This document shows positions 1-10,630 of a stretch of 64,000 bases of DNA, piece by piece (the first letter of the stretch is position 1; every line of letters starts with the position of its first letter). Position numbers and translations under genes: made by a program. The notes beneath the pieces were generated by a model, which was not told the origin of the DNA, did no database searches, and saw nothing but the letters and a program-made list of their open reading frames with translations. This stretch comes from Bacillus sp. (in: firmicutes) (GTDB lineage Bacteria; Bacillota; Bacilli; Bacillales; Cytobacillaceae), in contig WTKE01000110.1 of assembly GCA_011524525.1 (NCBI GenBank), positions 26,746 through 90,745 of the forward strand. Reading direction: 5' to 3'.

Positions 1-30
1 ACAAATCCACAGCCTTCCTTTCAATCATAA
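1..30 (+). CDS. hemA: Possible C-terminal tail of glutamyl-tRNA reductase (HemA), cut by window edge
   Basis: Frame 1 is open from the first base to a TAA at 28-30 and encodes nine residues, 14 bases before hemX. In Bacillus the gene directly before hemX is hemA, so this is probably its end. Nine residues cannot prove the family; the call rests on gene order. Confidence 0.4.
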   Translation, partial: TNPQPSFQS

Positions 31-44
31 AAGAGGAGAAGCGA

Positions 45-878
45 ATGTTTGACTACTATATGACGAGGCTACATGAGCTGACCGTTGTCCTGTATGCTTT
101 CTGCGTGCTCTTATATTTTATTGATTTCTTACACCATAACCGGAAGGCAAATCGTGTTGCCTTCTGGTTACTTGCATTTGTATGGGTGCTTCAAACGATG
201 TTTTTATTTTTGTATATGCTAAAAACCGGCCGGTTCCCGGTACTAACCATATTTGAAGGACTCTATTTTTATGCATGGGTGTTAATTACTTTATCACTAG
301 GAATTAATCGGTTACTTCGTGTTGATTTCATTGTGTTTTTTACAAATGTTTTAGGGTTTATTATTCTAGCTATCCATACGTTTGCTCCAGTCCAATTTGA
401 ATCTCATGTGATGGCCGAGCAGCTCATCTCAGAGCTTTTGTTGATTCATATAACACTTGCGATTCTTTCTTATGGAGCTTTTTCTCTTTCTTTTGTATTC
501 TCTTTTCTTTATTTGATTCAGTACAACTTACTAAAGAAAAAGAAGTGGGGAGCTAGGCTGTTAAGAATTACGGATTTATCTAAACTTGAACATATGTCTT
601 ATGTTTTAAATGTCATTGGTGTGCCTATGCTAATGCTAGCAGTCATTTTAGGCATTCAATGGGCATACTTGAAAATTCCTGAGATGTTTTGGTTAGATGC
701 AAAGGTCATTGGCTCTTTCGGTGTACTGATTGCATATAGCATTTATTTATACTTACGTGTTAGCAAGGAGCTGTACGGAAGGTCATTGGCTCTTTGGAAC
801 ATTGCTTCATTCTTAATTGTTTTGATTAATTTCTTTTTAATAGGCAACTTATCATCCTTCCACTTTTGGTACACTTAA
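45..878 (+). CDS. hemX: HemX, integral membrane protein of the heme operon (CcsA-like)
   Basis: This 277-residue protein is very hydrophobic, with about eight predicted membrane helices from residue 10 to the C-terminus. It resembles cytochrome c assembly (CcsA/ResC) proteins. In B. subtilis HemX has nearly the same length and lowers the level of HemA, the first enzyme of the C5 heme pathway; that role is carried over here by family. The ATG at 45 follows a good ribosome site (AGAGGAGAAG). It opens the visible heme operon and is followed after 23 bases by hemC, so it is very probably co-transcribed with hemC-D-B-L. Confidence 0.92.
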   Translation: MFDYYMTRLHELTVVLYAFCVLLYFIDFLHHNRKANRVAFWLLAFVWVLQTMFLFLYMLKTGRFPVLTIFEGLYFYAWVLITLSLGINRLLRVDFIVFFTNVLGFIILAIHTFAPVQFESHVMAEQLISELLLIHITLAILSYGAFSLSFVFSFLYLIQYNLLKKKKWGARLLRITDLSKLEHMSYVLNVIGVPMLMLAVILGIQWAYLKIPEMFWLDAKVIGSFGVLIAYSIYLYLRVSKELYGRSLALWNIASFLIVLINFFLIGNLSSFHFWYT

Positions 879-901
879 GGATACATACATAGGAGGTATA
901 C

Positions 902-1837
902 ATGCGAAAAATTATAGTTGGCTCCAGACGAAGTAAGCTTGCACTTACACAAACAAACTGGGTGATTGACCAGTTAAAGAAATTAGACCCATCCTTTGAA
1001 TTTGAGGTAAAAGAGATTGTTACGAAGGGGGATAAAATCCTTGATGTAACACTATCTAAAGTTGGTGGAAAAGGGTTATTTGTTAAGGAAATTGAACAGG
1101 CAATGCTTGATGAGGAAATAGATATGGCGGTACATAGTATGAAGGACATGCCTGCTGTCTTGCCGGAAGGTTTAGTGATTGGTTGTATTCCTTTCCGTGA
1201 GGATCATCGAGATGCGCTAATCTCTAAAAATCACACGCCTATTAATGAATTAAATCCTGGTTCTATTGTTGGCACAAGCAGTCTTCGTCGCAGTGCACAG
1301 TTACTTGCAATTAGACCTGACCTTGAAATAAAGTGGATACGAGGTAATATTGATACACGATTAGCTAAATTAGAAACGGGAGAATATGACGCAATCGTAC
1401 TAGCTGCTGCAGGCCTTTCGAGAATGGGGTGGGCAAGTGAGGTAGTATCAGAGTTTATTGATGATGAAGTATGTATTCCAGCAGTTGGTCAAGGTGCATT
1501 ATCAATAGAATGCCGAGAAAGTGATGAACAACTGCTTAGCTTGTTATCTCAATTTACCTGTGTGAAAACCAAACAAGCAGTGACTGCCGAGAGAGCCTTT
1601 CTTCAAAAGATGGAAGGTGGTTGTCAGGTCCCGATAGCAGGGTATGCAAAAATTGAAGAAAATGGTGATATCTCTCTTACAGGGCTTGTTGCAACTCCAG
1701 ATGGAAAAACCATCTTAAAGGAATCAGTAAGTGGACAAGATCCTGAAAAGCTAGGGGAGCAAGTAGCAGATGCTCTGATTGCTAACGGAGGAAAAGCATT
1801 AATTGATGCGGTGAAAGTGGAGCTTGATAGTGAATGA
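902..1837 (+). CDS. hemC: Porphobilinogen deaminase (hydroxymethylbilane synthase)
   Basis: The 311-residue protein joins four porphobilinogen molecules into hydroxymethylbilane in the cytoplasm. The N-terminus ([16 protein letters not shown]), the [10 protein letters not shown] and VHSMKD segments and the GTSSLRR motif are all typical. Cys241 in MEGGCQVP is the expected attachment site of the dipyrromethane cofactor. The ATG at 902 follows AGGAGGTATAC. The TGA stop overlaps the hemD start by four bases, which implies translational coupling. The length equals the usual family length; nothing is missing. Confidence 0.97.
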   Translation: MRKIIVGSRRSKLALTQTNWVIDQLKKLDPSFEFEVKEIVTKGDKILDVTLSKVGGKGLFVKEIEQAMLDEEIDMAVHSMKDMPAVLPEGLVIGCIPFREDHRDALISKNHTPINELNPGSIVGTSSLRRSAQLLAIRPDLEIKWIRGNIDTRLAKLETGEYDAIVLAAAGLSRMGWASEVVSEFIDDEVCIPAVGQGALSIECRESDEQLLSLLSQFTCVKTKQAVTAERAFLQKMEGGCQVPIAGYAKIEENGDISLTGLVATPDGKTILKESVSGQDPEKLGEQVADALIANGGKALIDAVKVELDSE

Positions 1838-2619
1838 GTGATGACTATTCTCTCAATGGAATGAAAGTTCTTGTTCCTCGAGGAAAAAAGCATGCAAAAC
1901 CATTTTCAGATTTGGTCAAAAAATATGGGGGGATTCCAGTGGAAATCCCTCTTATTTCCTTTCGACCAGTTGTTTCAGACGATCTGGTTATCCATCTACA
2001 AAAAAAACTACATAAATATGATTGGATTATTTTTACTAGCAATGTAACTGTAGAAACATTCTTTTCTTTTGACATCAACCCGACCGTCCTCGATGATATA
2101 CAAATAGCAGCTATTGGTGAAAAAACAGAGGAAGCCTTAATAAGAAAAGGGGTAACAGTTGACTTTAAGCCAAAAGAGTATGTGGCTGAGGCATTTGTCG
2201 AAGAATTCTCACCATATATTAAGGAAGGCACAAATGTTCTAATCCCTAAAGGTAACTTAGCAAGAGAGTTTATTTCTAGTACTCTTGAAAAAAAGGGAGC
2301 TCATGTAGAAGAACTAGTCATTTATGAAACGTTTTTCCCTAACAGTAGTTGGGATGCATTAGTGAAGGCCCTAACAGAAAAGCAGTTGGATATTATAAGT
2401 TTTACTAGTCCTTCGACAGTTGATCATTTTATGGCTGTTGTGAAAGAAATGAATTTATTATCGACTATTGGTCATTGCCTGTTTATGTGTATTGGCCCTG
2501 TTACTCTTCAGCGGGCTAATGCTCTAGGTTTACGTGTGGACGCCATGCCAGATACATACACAATTGATCATATGCTACAAAGTATAATGAAAATAATAAG
2601 AAAGAGGGAGAACAAATGA
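1834..2619 (+). CDS. hemD: Uroporphyrinogen-III synthase
   Basis: This 261-residue protein closes and inverts ring D of hydroxymethylbilane to give uroporphyrinogen III. The family is poorly conserved. Visible supports are [14 protein letters not shown] at the start, [15 protein letters not shown], and the late [10 protein letters not shown] and CIGPVT segments, which match the two-lobed HemD fold. Its position between hemC and hemB is decisive. The ATG overlaps hemC by four bases and its TGA overlaps hemB by four bases, so three genes are translated in a chain. Confidence 0.95.
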   Translation: MSDDYSLNGMKVLVPRGKKHAKPFSDLVKKYGGIPVEIPLISFRPVVSDDLVIHLQKKLHKYDWIIFTSNVTVETFFSFDINPTVLDDIQIAAIGEKTEEALIRKGVTVDFKPKEYVAEAFVEEFSPYIKEGTNVLIPKGNLAREFISSTLEKKGAHVEELVIYETFFPNSSWDALVKALTEKQLDIISFTSPSTVDHFMAVVKEMNLLSTIGHCLFMCIGPVTLQRANALGLRVDAMPDTYTIDHMLQSIMKIIRKRENK

Positions 2620-3593
2620 ATACATCATTTTCTCGTCACCGTCGTTTACGATCTTCAGCAACATTACGCACAATGGTTCGTGAAAACCACTTACACCTTG
2701 AGGATTTGGTATATCCAATTTTTGTAGTAGAAGGTGAAAACATAAAAAATGCCATTCAATCAATGCCAGGGGTTTTTCAACTATCATTGGATCAGTTGAA
2801 AATCGAAATGGATGAAGTAGCAGCACTTGGGATTCCTAGTGTCCTATTATTTGGAATCCCAAATGAAAAAGATGAGTGCGGTACGGGTGCATTCCATGAC
2901 CATGGAATTGTACAGGAAGCGACACGAGTCATAAAAGAACAGTATCCTGATATCGTTGTTATTGCAGACACATGCTTATGTGAATACACTAGTCATGGCC
3001 ACTGTGGGTTGATCGAAGATGGTAAAGTATTGAATGATCCATCACTGAAATTATTAGCTGATACAGCAGTTAGCCAAGCAAAAGCAGGAGCCGATATTAT
3101 AGCTCCTTCCAATATGATGGATGGATTTGTTGCGGCCATAAGAGCAGGCTTAGATGAGGCTGGCTTTGAGGATATCCCTATTATGTCTTATGCTGTGAAA
3201 TATGCATCTTCATTTTATGGACCATTTCGTGAAGCGGCTGAAAGCACACCTCAATTTGGAGACCGCAAAACGTATCAAATGGATCCAGCCAATCGATTGG
3301 AAGGCCTAAGAGAAGCAAGTTCAGATGTACAGGAAGGAGCAGACTTCCTAATTGTGAAGCCAGGAATGCCATACTTGGATATTGTACGTGATATAAAGAA
3401 TAATTTTCATCTGCCAGTAGTTGTCTATAATGTGAGTGGGGAATATTCCATGGTGAAAGCTGCAGCACAGAACGGGTGGATTGATGAAAAAAATATTGTA
3501 ATGGAAATGCTAACAGGTATGAAAAGAGCAGGTGCTGACCTTATTATCACTTATCATGCCAAAGATGCAGCAAGATGGTTAAAAGAAAACTAA
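2616..3593 (+). CDS. hemB: Delta-aminolevulinic acid dehydratase (porphobilinogen synthase)
   Basis: The 325-residue enzyme condenses two 5-aminolevulinate molecules to porphobilinogen. The zinc site [14 protein letters not shown] carries Cys120, Cys122 and Cys130, so this is the zinc-dependent type. The two Schiff-base lysines are Lys195 ([13 protein letters not shown]) and Lys248 ([11 protein letters not shown]). The ATG overlaps the hemD stop, with AAAGAGGGAGAAC as ribosome site. All catalytic residues are present. Confidence 0.97.
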   Translation: MNTSFSRHRRLRSSATLRTMVRENHLHLEDLVYPIFVVEGENIKNAIQSMPGVFQLSLDQLKIEMDEVAALGIPSVLLFGIPNEKDECGTGAFHDHGIVQEATRVIKEQYPDIVVIADTCLCEYTSHGHCGLIEDGKVLNDPSLKLLADTAVSQAKAGADIIAPSNMMDGFVAAIRAGLDEAGFEDIPIMSYAVKYASSFYGPFREAAESTPQFGDRKTYQMDPANRLEGLREASSDVQEGADFLIVKPGMPYLDIVRDIKNNFHLPVVVYNVSGEYSMVKAAAQNGWIDEKNIVMEMLTGMKRAGADLIITYHAKDAARWLKEN

Positions 3594-3617
3594 TATTTAA
3601 TGAAACGAGGGATACAT

Positions 3618-4904
3618 ATGCGCTCTTATTCTAAATCTATTGAAGCTTTTGCTGAAGCAAAAACACTTATGCCTGGTGGTGTAAACAGTCCTGTTCGTGC
3701 GTTTAAATCGGTTAAAATGGATCCGATTTTTATGGAGAGAGGAAAGGGCTCGAAAATTTATGATATAGATGGAAACGAATATATTGACTATGTTTTGTCT
3801 TGGGGACCCTTAATCTTGGGGCATGCAAATGATCGTGTCGTTGAAGCGATTAAAAAGGTAGCAGAACTTGGTACAAGCTTCGGTGCTCCTAGTTTGATTG
3901 AAACTCAACTAGCTAAATTAGTAAAAGAAAGAGTGCCGTCTATTGAAATCGTCCGTATGGTTTCTTCAGGAACAGAAGCTACTATGAGTGCTCTGCGCCT
4001 AGCTCGTGGATATACAGGGAGAAATAAAATCTTAAAATTTGAAGGCTGTTATCATGGTCACGGTGATTCACTGTTAATCAAAGCAGGATCTGGCGTGGCA
4101 ACATTAGGTCTTCCTGATAGCCCAGGTGTACCAGAAGGGGTCGCAAAAAATACGATTACGGTTCCGTATAATGATTTGGAAAGTGTTCGCTATGCATTTG
4201 AGCAATTCGGCGATGATATTGCTGGAATCATAGTAGAGCCTGTTGCAGGAAATATGGGAGTTGTTCTACCTCAACCAGGATTTTTAGAGGGTCTTAGAGA
4301 TATTACTACGGATTATGGAGCACTTTTAATATTTGATGAAGTAATGACTGGATTTAGGGTTGGATATAACTGTGCACAAGGATATTTTGGGATTACTCCA
4401 GATTTAACATGTCTTGGAAAAGTTATTGGTGGTGGGCTTCCTGTTGGAGCCTACGGAGGAAGAGCAGATATTATGGAGCAAATCGCACCAAGTGGGCCAA
4501 TATATCAGGCTGGAACCTTATCTGGTAATCCTCTTGCCATGACAGCAGGATTAGAAACATTAAGCCAGTTAACACCAGATCATTATGAGGAGTTTGCGCG
4601 TAAAGCAGCATTACTTGAAGAGGGAATAAGAGCAGCTGCAGAAAAACACGATATTCCTCACACTATCAACCGTGTAGGATCAATGGTCGGATTTTTCTTT
4701 ACCAACGAAGCTGTTACAAACTACGAGCAAGCCAAAACATCAAATCTTGATTATTTTGCTACTTATTATCAAGAAATGGCGAATCAGGGTGTATTCTTAC
4801 CACCTTCTCAATTCGAAGGAATGTTTCTTTCAACCGCTCATAGTCACGAAGATATCGAAAAAACAATCAAAGCCATTGAAATTGCCTTTTCTAAGCTAAG
4901 ATAA
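3618..4904 (+). CDS. hemL: Glutamate-1-semialdehyde 2,1-aminomutase
   Basis: This PLP enzyme moves the amino group of glutamate-1-semialdehyde to make 5-aminolevulinate, the substrate of HemB. The PLP lysine is Lys268 in [17 protein letters not shown], and [13 protein letters not shown] at the N-terminus is typical. I chose the ATG at 3618 (MRSYSKS, 428 residues) because GAGGG lies six to seven bases before it and homologs begin there. An in-frame ATG at 3600 has no ribosome site. It is the last gene of the heme operon and is followed by a terminator. Confidence 0.96.
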   Translation: MRSYSKSIEAFAEAKTLMPGGVNSPVRAFKSVKMDPIFMERGKGSKIYDIDGNEYIDYVLSWGPLILGHANDRVVEAIKKVAELGTSFGAPSLIETQLAKLVKERVPSIEIVRMVSSGTEATMSALRLARGYTGRNKILKFEGCYHGHGDSLLIKAGSGVATLGLPDSPGVPEGVAKNTITVPYNDLESVRYAFEQFGDDIAGIIVEPVAGNMGVVLPQPGFLEGLRDITTDYGALLIFDEVMTGFRVGYNCAQGYFGITPDLTCLGKVIGGGLPVGAYGGRADIMEQIAPSGPIYQAGTLSGNPLAMTAGLETLSQLTPDHYEEFARKAALLEEGIRAAAEKHDIPHTINRVGSMVGFFFTNEAVTNYEQAKTSNLDYFATYYQEMANQGVFLPPSQFEGMFLSTAHSHEDIEKTIKAIEIAFSKLR

Positions 4905-4916
4905 TTACAAGGAAAG

Positions 4917-4939
4917 AGACTCTTAGGGGTCTTTTTTTT
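4917..4939 (+). terminator. Rho-independent terminator of the heme operon
   Basis: A six-base stem (AGACTC with GGGTCT, loop TTAG) is followed by a run of T. It lies directly after hemL and ends the heme transcript. Confidence 0.75.
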
Positions 4940-4969
4940 ATGTAAACAGGCACTAAGCGATTACTTTTA

Positions 4970-4999
4970 TTCATAAAAATATTCACTAGTTCATAGAGT
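4970..4999 (+). promoter_or_regulatory. Candidate sigma-E promoter of spoVID
   Basis: TTCATAAA, 14 bases, then CATAGAGT fits the mother-cell sigma-E pattern (consensus GTCATATT, N14, CATACANT). It lies about 50 bases before spoVID, a gene made in the mother cell under sigma-E in B. subtilis. Judged by eye only. Confidence 0.5.
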
Positions 5000-5048
5000 G
5001 ATAATGACATAGTGATTAAACGTATAGGATATGAAGGGAGGAGTCGCT

Positions 5049-6194
5049 TTGTCTCAGGGTAACGAGTCGTGCTTGCGATTTTCATTAGAAGAATCGGTGT
5101 GGTTTCAAAAGGGACAGGAAGTAGAGGAGTTAGTCTCTATTTCACTTGACCCAAATATTACGATTCATGAAAACGAACAATATGTCACCATTCAAGGGGC
5201 ATTAGAATTAACAGGGGAATACCAGCGTTATAATGATGGTTCTAATGAGGAGGAGGATTTGTTTACTGCTCCGAAGTTCGTTCATCATGTGGAGGAGAGG
5301 GAAGAGGGACTCTATGAGTTTTCACACCGTTTTCCGGTAGATATAACCATTCCAAATAACCGTATCCAAAGCATTAATGACATCCATGTTGAAGTGGAAA
5401 GTTTTGATTATCTTTTTCAAGAAAGAAGCTGTATGAAGCTAACTGCCGATTTAACAATTACAGGCCTTTATGGAGATCAACAGCACAAACCAGCACATGA
5501 AGAAGCAGAAGTGGAAGTAGAAGTAGAAGAAGTTCAACTTGAGGTTGCTTACCGCGAATCAACCATTGATGAGATAGAAGAAAATGTTGAAAGGTCTTAT
5601 GAGCTTCGTACAGAAGAAGAAGTGGAACCAACGAATTTGGAACAAGAGTATGAACCATTCGCTGTGGAAGCAAGAAAATCAGCAGATGATACAGAGGAAA
5701 AAGTGGTTTCCATTAATAAAGCGGTTGAACTTTTTGAAGCGCCACAACTTCCTGTAAACGAAGCAAAAGAACCTGAAATTACTTTTTCAGCAGCGCGAAG
5801 TGAAGGACCCCAAGAGGTAGTCGAAGAAGTTGTTGAGGAAGCACCAGAGGTTGAGCTTCAGCCTGTACCAGAAGCCGAACTCCAGCCACAAGTAGAAACC
5901 CAACTAGAAGTAGAATCTTCTTCTTCTCCTCCTCAGCCTAAGGTCAAGAATAAGAAAAAGAAATCTTCAAAACAGGGGATGTCTTTAACTGAGTTTTTTG
6001 CTCGAAAAGAAGAGACGGAAGACTTAACAAAACTTCGTGTCGCTATCGTTCAAAGCGGAGAAACGGTCGAACAATTAGCGTCACGTTATGAAGTACCTGT
6101 ACAACAATTACTTAAGGTAAACCATCTAGAGTTAAATCAAGATATATACGAAGGGCAAGTACTTTATATACCTATTCCTATTGCCCATAAATAG
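5049..6194 (+). CDS. spoVID: SpoVID, spore coat morphogenetic protein
   Basis: SpoVID is needed for the coat to encase the forespore and binds SafA, which is encoded at 36 kb. The N-terminal domain (LRFSLEESVWFQKGQEVEEL, then SISLDP and QGALELTGEY) matches SpoVID. A long acidic, Glu/Val-rich linker covers roughly residues 145-315. A LysM domain ends the protein (QSGETVEQLASRYEVP). I chose TTG 5049 because GGGAGGAG lies five bases upstream; an ATG at 5031 overlaps that site. At 381 residues it is much shorter than the roughly 575 of B. subtilis, mainly in the linker. Confidence 0.93.
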   Translation: MSQGNESCLRFSLEESVWFQKGQEVEELVSISLDPNITIHENEQYVTIQGALELTGEYQRYNDGSNEEEDLFTAPKFVHHVEEREEGLYEFSHRFPVDITIPNNRIQSINDIHVEVESFDYLFQERSCMKLTADLTITGLYGDQQHKPAHEEAEVEVEVEEVQLEVAYRESTIDEIEENVERSYELRTEEEVEPTNLEQEYEPFAVEARKSADDTEEKVVSINKAVELFEAPQLPVNEAKEPEITFSAARSEGPQEVVEEVVEEAPEVELQPVPEAELQPQVETQLEVESSSSPPQPKVKNKKKKSSKQGMSLTEFFARKEETEDLTKLRVAIVQSGETVEQLASRYEVPVQQLLKVNHLELNQDIYEGQVLYIPIPIAHK

Positions 6195-6207
6195 AAGAAC
6201 AACCATT

Positions 6208-6240
6208 GGGCAGGTGTAAACTCCTGCCCTTGTTGTTTTT
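6208..6240 (+). terminator. Terminator after spoVID
   Basis: A seven-base GC-rich stem (GGGCAGG with CCTGCCC, eight-base loop) is followed by TTGTTGTTTTT. It lies just before the ribosome site of ysxE, so ysxE may depend on partial read-through. Confidence 0.7.
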
Positions 6241-6260
6241 AATGGAAGGGTTGAGCCGCC

Positions 6261-7316
6261 TTGTCGAATGTTAATTATTTGCAGCAAATGGATCCGGTAT
6301 TAAAAAATTACGGAGTTAAGCCACACTTTGTTGAGAGATTTGGGAAAATTTTTCGTATTTATAGTGATAAAGGAGTATTTGCTCTAAAAAAGATAGCTCC
6401 TAAACACGGAACCGATTTTATTAGACATATCCAATATCTCTATCAGAAAGGATACAATCGGATTGTCCCTATTTATCCAACGATTGATGGACGCTATGCG
6501 GTTTTGCATAATCAAGCCTTATATTATTTGATGCCATGGTTACCAAATGAAGAAAAAGAAAATAGGAATGAAAGAAATCAACAGCTTTTCCGGGAGCTAG
6601 CGAGGCTTCATACATTGTCACTTCATGAGGTGACCATTAATCCTCAAGAAAAAGAAGAACATTATACATCTCTTTCATCACTTTGGGATAAAGAGACGGA
6701 ATTTATTGAAGGCTATATTGAAGCGTGTGAAGGAAAACAATATATGTCTCCTACCGAACTTTTGTTTTGCTTGTATTATAATGACATTCGTCAAGCACTA
6801 ACGTATTCCAAAAACAAGCTAAAAGAATGGTTCGAGCTAACAAAGGAAGAAACGAAGGCCAGGGCGGTCGTGGTACATGGTAAGATCTCTTCTGAGCATT
6901 TTCTCTATGATGAAAGAGGATATGGATATTTTATTAATCTTGAAGGCAGCAGAGAAGGAGCTGCCATTCATGATATTTTACCTTTTTTATCAAGACTGTT
7001 AAATACCTTTCCAAAGCGTTGTGACGACTGCATAGACTGGTTATATGTGTATTTAAAGTACTTTCCATTAAAAGAAGATGAAATGCTCTTATTATTAGGA
7101 TATTTTGCGCATCCCGGACCCGTGTTAAGGGTGGTGGAAGACTATTATAAATCAAAAGAAAGAAATGAAAGAAAGTTTGTACAAAGCTTACAGAAACAAT
7201 TTTGGTTATTAAAAAATTCTGAGTACGTCGTCATGCGCATAGAGGAAATTGAAAGACAAAAAAAACAAGCTGCAGCGGCAGCAGCAGCTCAAAGTAGCGA
7301 GGGAGCCCAAAATTAA
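6261..7316 (+). CDS. ysxE: YsxE, CotS-type spore-coat kinase-like protein
   Basis: This 351-residue protein belongs to the CotS/YsxE/YutH group of spore-associated proteins with an aminoglycoside-phosphotransferase fold. The usual catalytic HGD appears as VVHGKIS near residue 210, so the catalytic Asp is replaced and true kinase activity is doubtful. Its place after spoVID is as in B. subtilis. The start is TTG at 6261, with GGAAGGG about ten bases upstream. The C-terminus is odd: KKQAAAAAAAA-type alanine run followed by a polar tail. The stop lies inside the loop of a hairpin shared with the convergent gene. Confidence 0.88.
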   Translation: MSNVNYLQQMDPVLKNYGVKPHFVERFGKIFRIYSDKGVFALKKIAPKHGTDFIRHIQYLYQKGYNRIVPIYPTIDGRYAVLHNQALYYLMPWLPNEEKENRNERNQQLFRELARLHTLSLHEVTINPQEKEEHYTSLSSLWDKETEFIEGYIEACEGKQYMSPTELLFCLYYNDIRQALTYSKNKLKEWFELTKEETKARAVVVHGKISSEHFLYDERGYGYFINLEGSREGAAIHDILPFLSRLLNTFPKRCDDCIDWLYVYLKYFPLKEDEMLLLLGYFAHPGPVLRVVEDYYKSKERNERKFVQSLQKQFWLLKNSEYVVMRIEEIERQKKQAAAAAAAQSSEGAQN

Positions 7317-7325
7317 GGGGCTCCC
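7301..7325. terminator. Hairpin between convergent ysxE and the small leftward gene
   Basis: GGGAGCCC and GGGCTCCC form an eight-base perfect stem around the ysxE stop codon and touch the stop of the leftward gene. Neither strand has a clear T-run, so it may be a weak terminator or a 3'-end stabiliser. Confidence 0.45.
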
Positions 7326-7516
7326 TAAATAAATTCAAAGTGAAATGCAATAGCTAGAGCAATGAGTATGGCTAGAAACAATACATCAAATGTTGTTGGT
7401 AGAAAGATGGTTCGAATTCCTTGAAAAATACAAAAAGGGAGAATGAATTGTCTGCATACTCCTCTCACAGTCCTTAACCATGGTGGCAATGTATAAGGAT
7501 TATACCTTCTTTTCAC
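7325..7516 (-). CDS. Small membrane protein, function unknown (YszA-like)
   Basis: A 63-residue protein beginning MKRRYNPYTLPPWLRTVRGV and ending in one hydrophobic helix of about 20 residues (FDVLFLAILIALAIAFHF). The GTG at 7516 is preceded on this strand by TAGGAGGG at a spacing of six, a far better start than the ATG at 7549. The basic N-terminus and single C-terminal helix suggest a membrane-anchored protein. I think B. subtilis has a similar small gene between ysxE and valS, but cannot confirm it. No function is assigned. Confidence 0.7.
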   Translation of the reverse strand: MKRRYNPYTLPPWLRTVRGVCRQFILPFCIFQGIRTIFLPTTFDVLFLAILIALAIAFHFEFI

Positions 7517-7618
7517 ACCAATCCCTCCTAAGTTCATAATGTAAACCAAAAGACGCTAGGAAAAAAATGCTTCTTCCATTACTCTATGTATGGTTATAAA
7601 AAAATATGGGTATCCTTA

Positions 7619-7648
7619 TTGACGTTAACGTACTTTTTTATGTAGTAT
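7619..7648 (+). promoter_or_regulatory. Sigma-A promoter of the valS leader
   Basis: TTGACG and TAGTAT are separated by 18 bases. They lie upstream of the T-box leader and about 330 bases before the valS start. Confidence 0.6.
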
Positions 7649-7679
7649 ATGGAGTATAAATTGAAGGTTCATATTTTAT

Positions 7680-7951
7680 CTTACATAATTAATACAGAAA
7701 TCTGCTTTGAAAGGGAAGAGTAGATTGGTTACTCGCTTTAAGAGAGGAAAACTCGTGTCTGGAAGGTTTTCTAAGCGTTCCAATTGAATGTCGCCCTTGA
7801 GCATCTTTTACGAACAGCTATGCTTTGTAGTGAAAGACGGGAAGTCCGTTATCTATTTTAAGAGCCAATCATGGTTTATTTATTGATTGGAAAAAAGGTG
7901 GTACCGCGAAGCAAACTCCATTCGTCCTTTTTAGACGATTGGAGTTTTTTT
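7680..7951 (+). promoter_or_regulatory. T-box leader of valS (tRNA-Val responsive)
   Basis: The T-box sequence AAGGTGGTACCGCG is at 7895-7908. A stem I with an AGAGAGGAAAA distal element precedes it, and a likely specifier GTC (Val) is at 7790-7792 in the context TTGAATGTCGCC. A strong terminator follows at 7913-7951 (AAACTCCA arm, matching TGGAGTTT, then seven T). Uncharged tRNA-Val would favour the antiterminator and switch valS on. Confidence 0.92.
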
Positions 7952-7975
7952 GTATTTAGCTTAGGAGGGAACAAA

Positions 7976-10621
7976 ATGGAAACAAATGAATTAACAATGC
8001 CAACCAAATACGATCCAAATACGATTGAACGAGGTCGATACGATTGGTGGCTAAAGGGAAAATACTTTCAAGCACTTAATGACCAAGAGAAAGAGCCATA
8101 TACAATCGTTATTCCACCACCGAACGTAACAGGCAAGCTACACTTAGGGCATGCCTGGGATACCACCTTGCAGGATATATTAACGAGAATGAAACGTATG
8201 CAAGGATATGATGTATTGTGGTTACCAGGAATGGACCATGCTGGTATTGCCACACAAGCAAAGGTGGAAGAAAAGCTTCGTGCCGAGGGGAAAAGCCGAT
8301 ATGATCTTGGTCGTGAGGCATTTGTAGAAGAAACTTGGAAGTGGAAAGAAGAGTATGCGAGTCATATTCGTGAGCAGTGGTCAAAGTTAGGTCTAGGTCT
8401 GGACTACAGCAGAGAGCGTTTTACGCTGGATGAAGGATTGTCGAAAGCAGTAAGAGAGGTTTTTGTTTCTTTATATAAAAAGGGTCTTATCTACCGAGGA
8501 GAGTATATCATCAACTGGGATCCAGCAACAAAAACAGCACTTTCTGATATTGAAGTTATTTATAAGGATGTTCAAGGTGCTTTCTACCATATGAAGTATC
8601 CTTTGAGTGACGGTTCTGGATTTATTGAAGTGGCAACCACAAGACCAGAAACCATGCTTGGAGACACGGCAGTTGCTGTACACCCTGAGGATGATAGATA
8701 TAAGGACTTGATTGGGAAAACAGTTATTTTACCAATTGTTGGTCGTGAGATCCCAATCGTTGGTGACGACTATGTAGATATGGAATTCGGTTCAGGCGCA
8801 GTGAAAATAACTCCGGCACATGATCCAAATGACTTTGAAATTGGAAATAGACATAATCTTGAACGCGTACTAGTAATGAACGAAGATGGCACGATGAATG
8901 CGAATGCTGGTAAGTACCAAGGGCTGGACCGGTTCGAGTGTCGTAAGCAAATTGTTAAGGATCTACAAGCGGATGACGTGTTATTTAAAATTGAAGAGCA
9001 TATGCACTCAGTAGGGCACTCAGAAAGAAGTGGTGCAGTAGTTGAGCCGTATTTATCAACACAGTGGTTTGTTAAAATGCAACCTCTAGCAGATGAAGCC
9101 ATTGCCTTACAACAGAAAGAAGAAAAAGTGAATTTTGTTCCTGACCGATTTGAGAACACGTATCTGCGCTGGATGGAAAACATTCGTGACTGGTGTATTT
9201 CTCGTCAGCTTTGGTGGGGCCATCGTATCCCAGCTTGGTATCACAAACAAACAGGAGAGGTACATGTTGATCATGAGCCTCCTGCAGATATTGAAAACTG
9301 GGAACAGGATAAGGACGTATTAGATACATGGTTTAGCTCTGCACTTTGGCCGTTTTCGACGATGGGATGGCCAGATATTGAATCAAGTGATTACAAGCGT
9401 TACTATCCAACCGATTGTCTTGTAACTGGTTACGACATCATCTTTTTCTGGGTATCAAGAATGATCTTCCAAGGGTTGGAATTCACAGGAGAACGTCCAT
9501 TTAAAGATGTCCTTATCCACGGACTTGTTCGAGATGCTGAAGGGCGAAAAATGAGTAAGTCACTTGGAAACGGTGTTGATCCGATGGAGGTAATTGATAA
9601 GTATGGTGCAGACTCATTGCGTTATTTCTTATCGACAGGAAGCTCTCCAGGGCAAGATTTACGTTATAGTACGGAAAAGGTAGAAGCAACTTGGAACTTT
9701 GCTAATAAAATCTGGAATGCATCAAGATTTGCGTTAATGAATATGGACGGATTAACGTATGAACAAATCGACTTAAGTGGTGAAAAGTCTGTAGCAGATA
9801 AATGGATTTTGACTAGACTAAATGAAACCATTGAAACAGTAACAAGACTATCGGATCGATATGAATTTGGTGAGGTTGGTCGTGTTCTATACAATTTTAT
9901 TTGGGATGACTTCTGTGATTGGTATATCGAAATGGCGAAGCTTCCACTGTATGGTGAGGATGAAGCAGCAAAGTTAACAACAAGATCTATATTAGCTTAT
10001 GTACTTGATCAAACAATGAGACTCCTACACCCATTCATGCCGTTTATTACAGAGGAAATTTGGCAGAACCTTCCTCATAATGGAGAGTCAATTACGGTTG
10101 CAACATGGCCTGTAGTTAACGAGGAGTTAACTGATCATCAAGCTGCTTCCGATATGAAGCTATTGGTTGAGATTATTCGTTCGGTACGAAACATCCGTGC
10201 AGAAGTAAATACTCCGCTAAGCAAAAAGATCAACATGATTGTAAAAGGTAAAGACGACAAAATCTCTGCTGTATTGGAAAAGAATCGTGCATATATTGAA
10301 CGCTTCTGTAATCCTGAGCAATTAGTCATTGGAACAGTAGTTGACGAGCCAGAAAAAGCGATGACAGCTGTTGTAACAGGAGCAGAAATTATTCTTCCAT
10401 TAGCTGGATTGCTAAATATAGAGGAAGAAATTGCACGACTAGGAAAGGAATATGCAAAGCTAACCCAAGAGGTAGAACGAGTGCAAAAGAAACTCAGCAA
10501 TGAAGGTTTTGTGAAGAAGGCCCCTGAGAAAGTAATTAATGAAGAACGTGCAAAAGAGAAAGACTACATGGAAAAACGAGCACTAGTAGAAACACGTTTA
10601 AATGAACTAAAAGGACTATAA
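7976..10621 (+). CDS. valS: Valyl-tRNA synthetase
   Basis: This 881-residue class I synthetase charges tRNA-Val. The HIGH-type motif is HLGH at residues 56-59 ([14 protein letters not shown]) and the second signature is KMSKS at 525-529. The editing (CP1) domain lies between them ([20 protein letters not shown]). A C-terminal coiled coil ([20 protein letters not shown]) ends the protein. I chose ATG 7976, which follows AGGAGGGAACAA and begins METNEL like homologs; an upstream in-frame start at 7871 lies inside the T-box and is rejected. It is regulated by the T-box leader and followed by folC. Confidence 0.98.
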   Translation: METNELTMPTKYDPNTIERGRYDWWLKGKYFQALNDQEKEPYTIVIPPPNVTGKLHLGHAWDTTLQDILTRMKRMQGYDVLWLPGMDHAGIATQAKVEEKLRAEGKSRYDLGREAFVEETWKWKEEYASHIREQWSKLGLGLDYSRERFTLDEGLSKAVREVFVSLYKKGLIYRGEYIINWDPATKTALSDIEVIYKDVQGAFYHMKYPLSDGSGFIEVATTRPETMLGDTAVAVHPEDDRYKDLIGKTVILPIVGREIPIVGDDYVDMEFGSGAVKITPAHDPNDFEIGNRHNLERVLVMNEDGTMNANAGKYQGLDRFECRKQIVKDLQADDVLFKIEEHMHSVGHSERSGAVVEPYLSTQWFVKMQPLADEAIALQQKEEKVNFVPDRFENTYLRWMENIRDWCISRQLWWGHRIPAWYHKQTGEVHVDHEPPADIENWEQDKDVLDTWFSSALWPFSTMGWPDIESSDYKRYYPTDCLVTGYDIIFFWVSRMIFQGLEFTGERPFKDVLIHGLVRDAEGRKMSKSLGNGVDPMEVIDKYGADSLRYFLSTGSSPGQDLRYSTEKVEATWNFANKIWNASRFALMNMDGLTYEQIDLSGEKSVADKWILTRLNETIETVTRLSDRYEFGEVGRVLYNFIWDDFCDWYIEMAKLPLYGEDEAAKLTTRSILAYVLDQTMRLLHPFMPFITEEIWQNLPHNGESITVATWPVVNEELTDHQAASDMKLLVEIIRSVRNIRAEVNTPLSKKINMIVKGKDDKISAVLEKNRAYIERFCNPEQLVIGTVVDEPEKAMTAVVTGAEIILPLAGLLNIEEEIARLGKEYAKLTQEVERVQKKLSNEGFVKKAPEKVINEERAKEKDYMEKRALVETRLNELKGL

Positions 10622-10630
10622 TATTTAGTA

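Noticed and set aside
7871..7975. A longer N-terminus of ValS
   Set aside because: This part is the T-box and its terminator; the good ribosome site is at 7962-7970.
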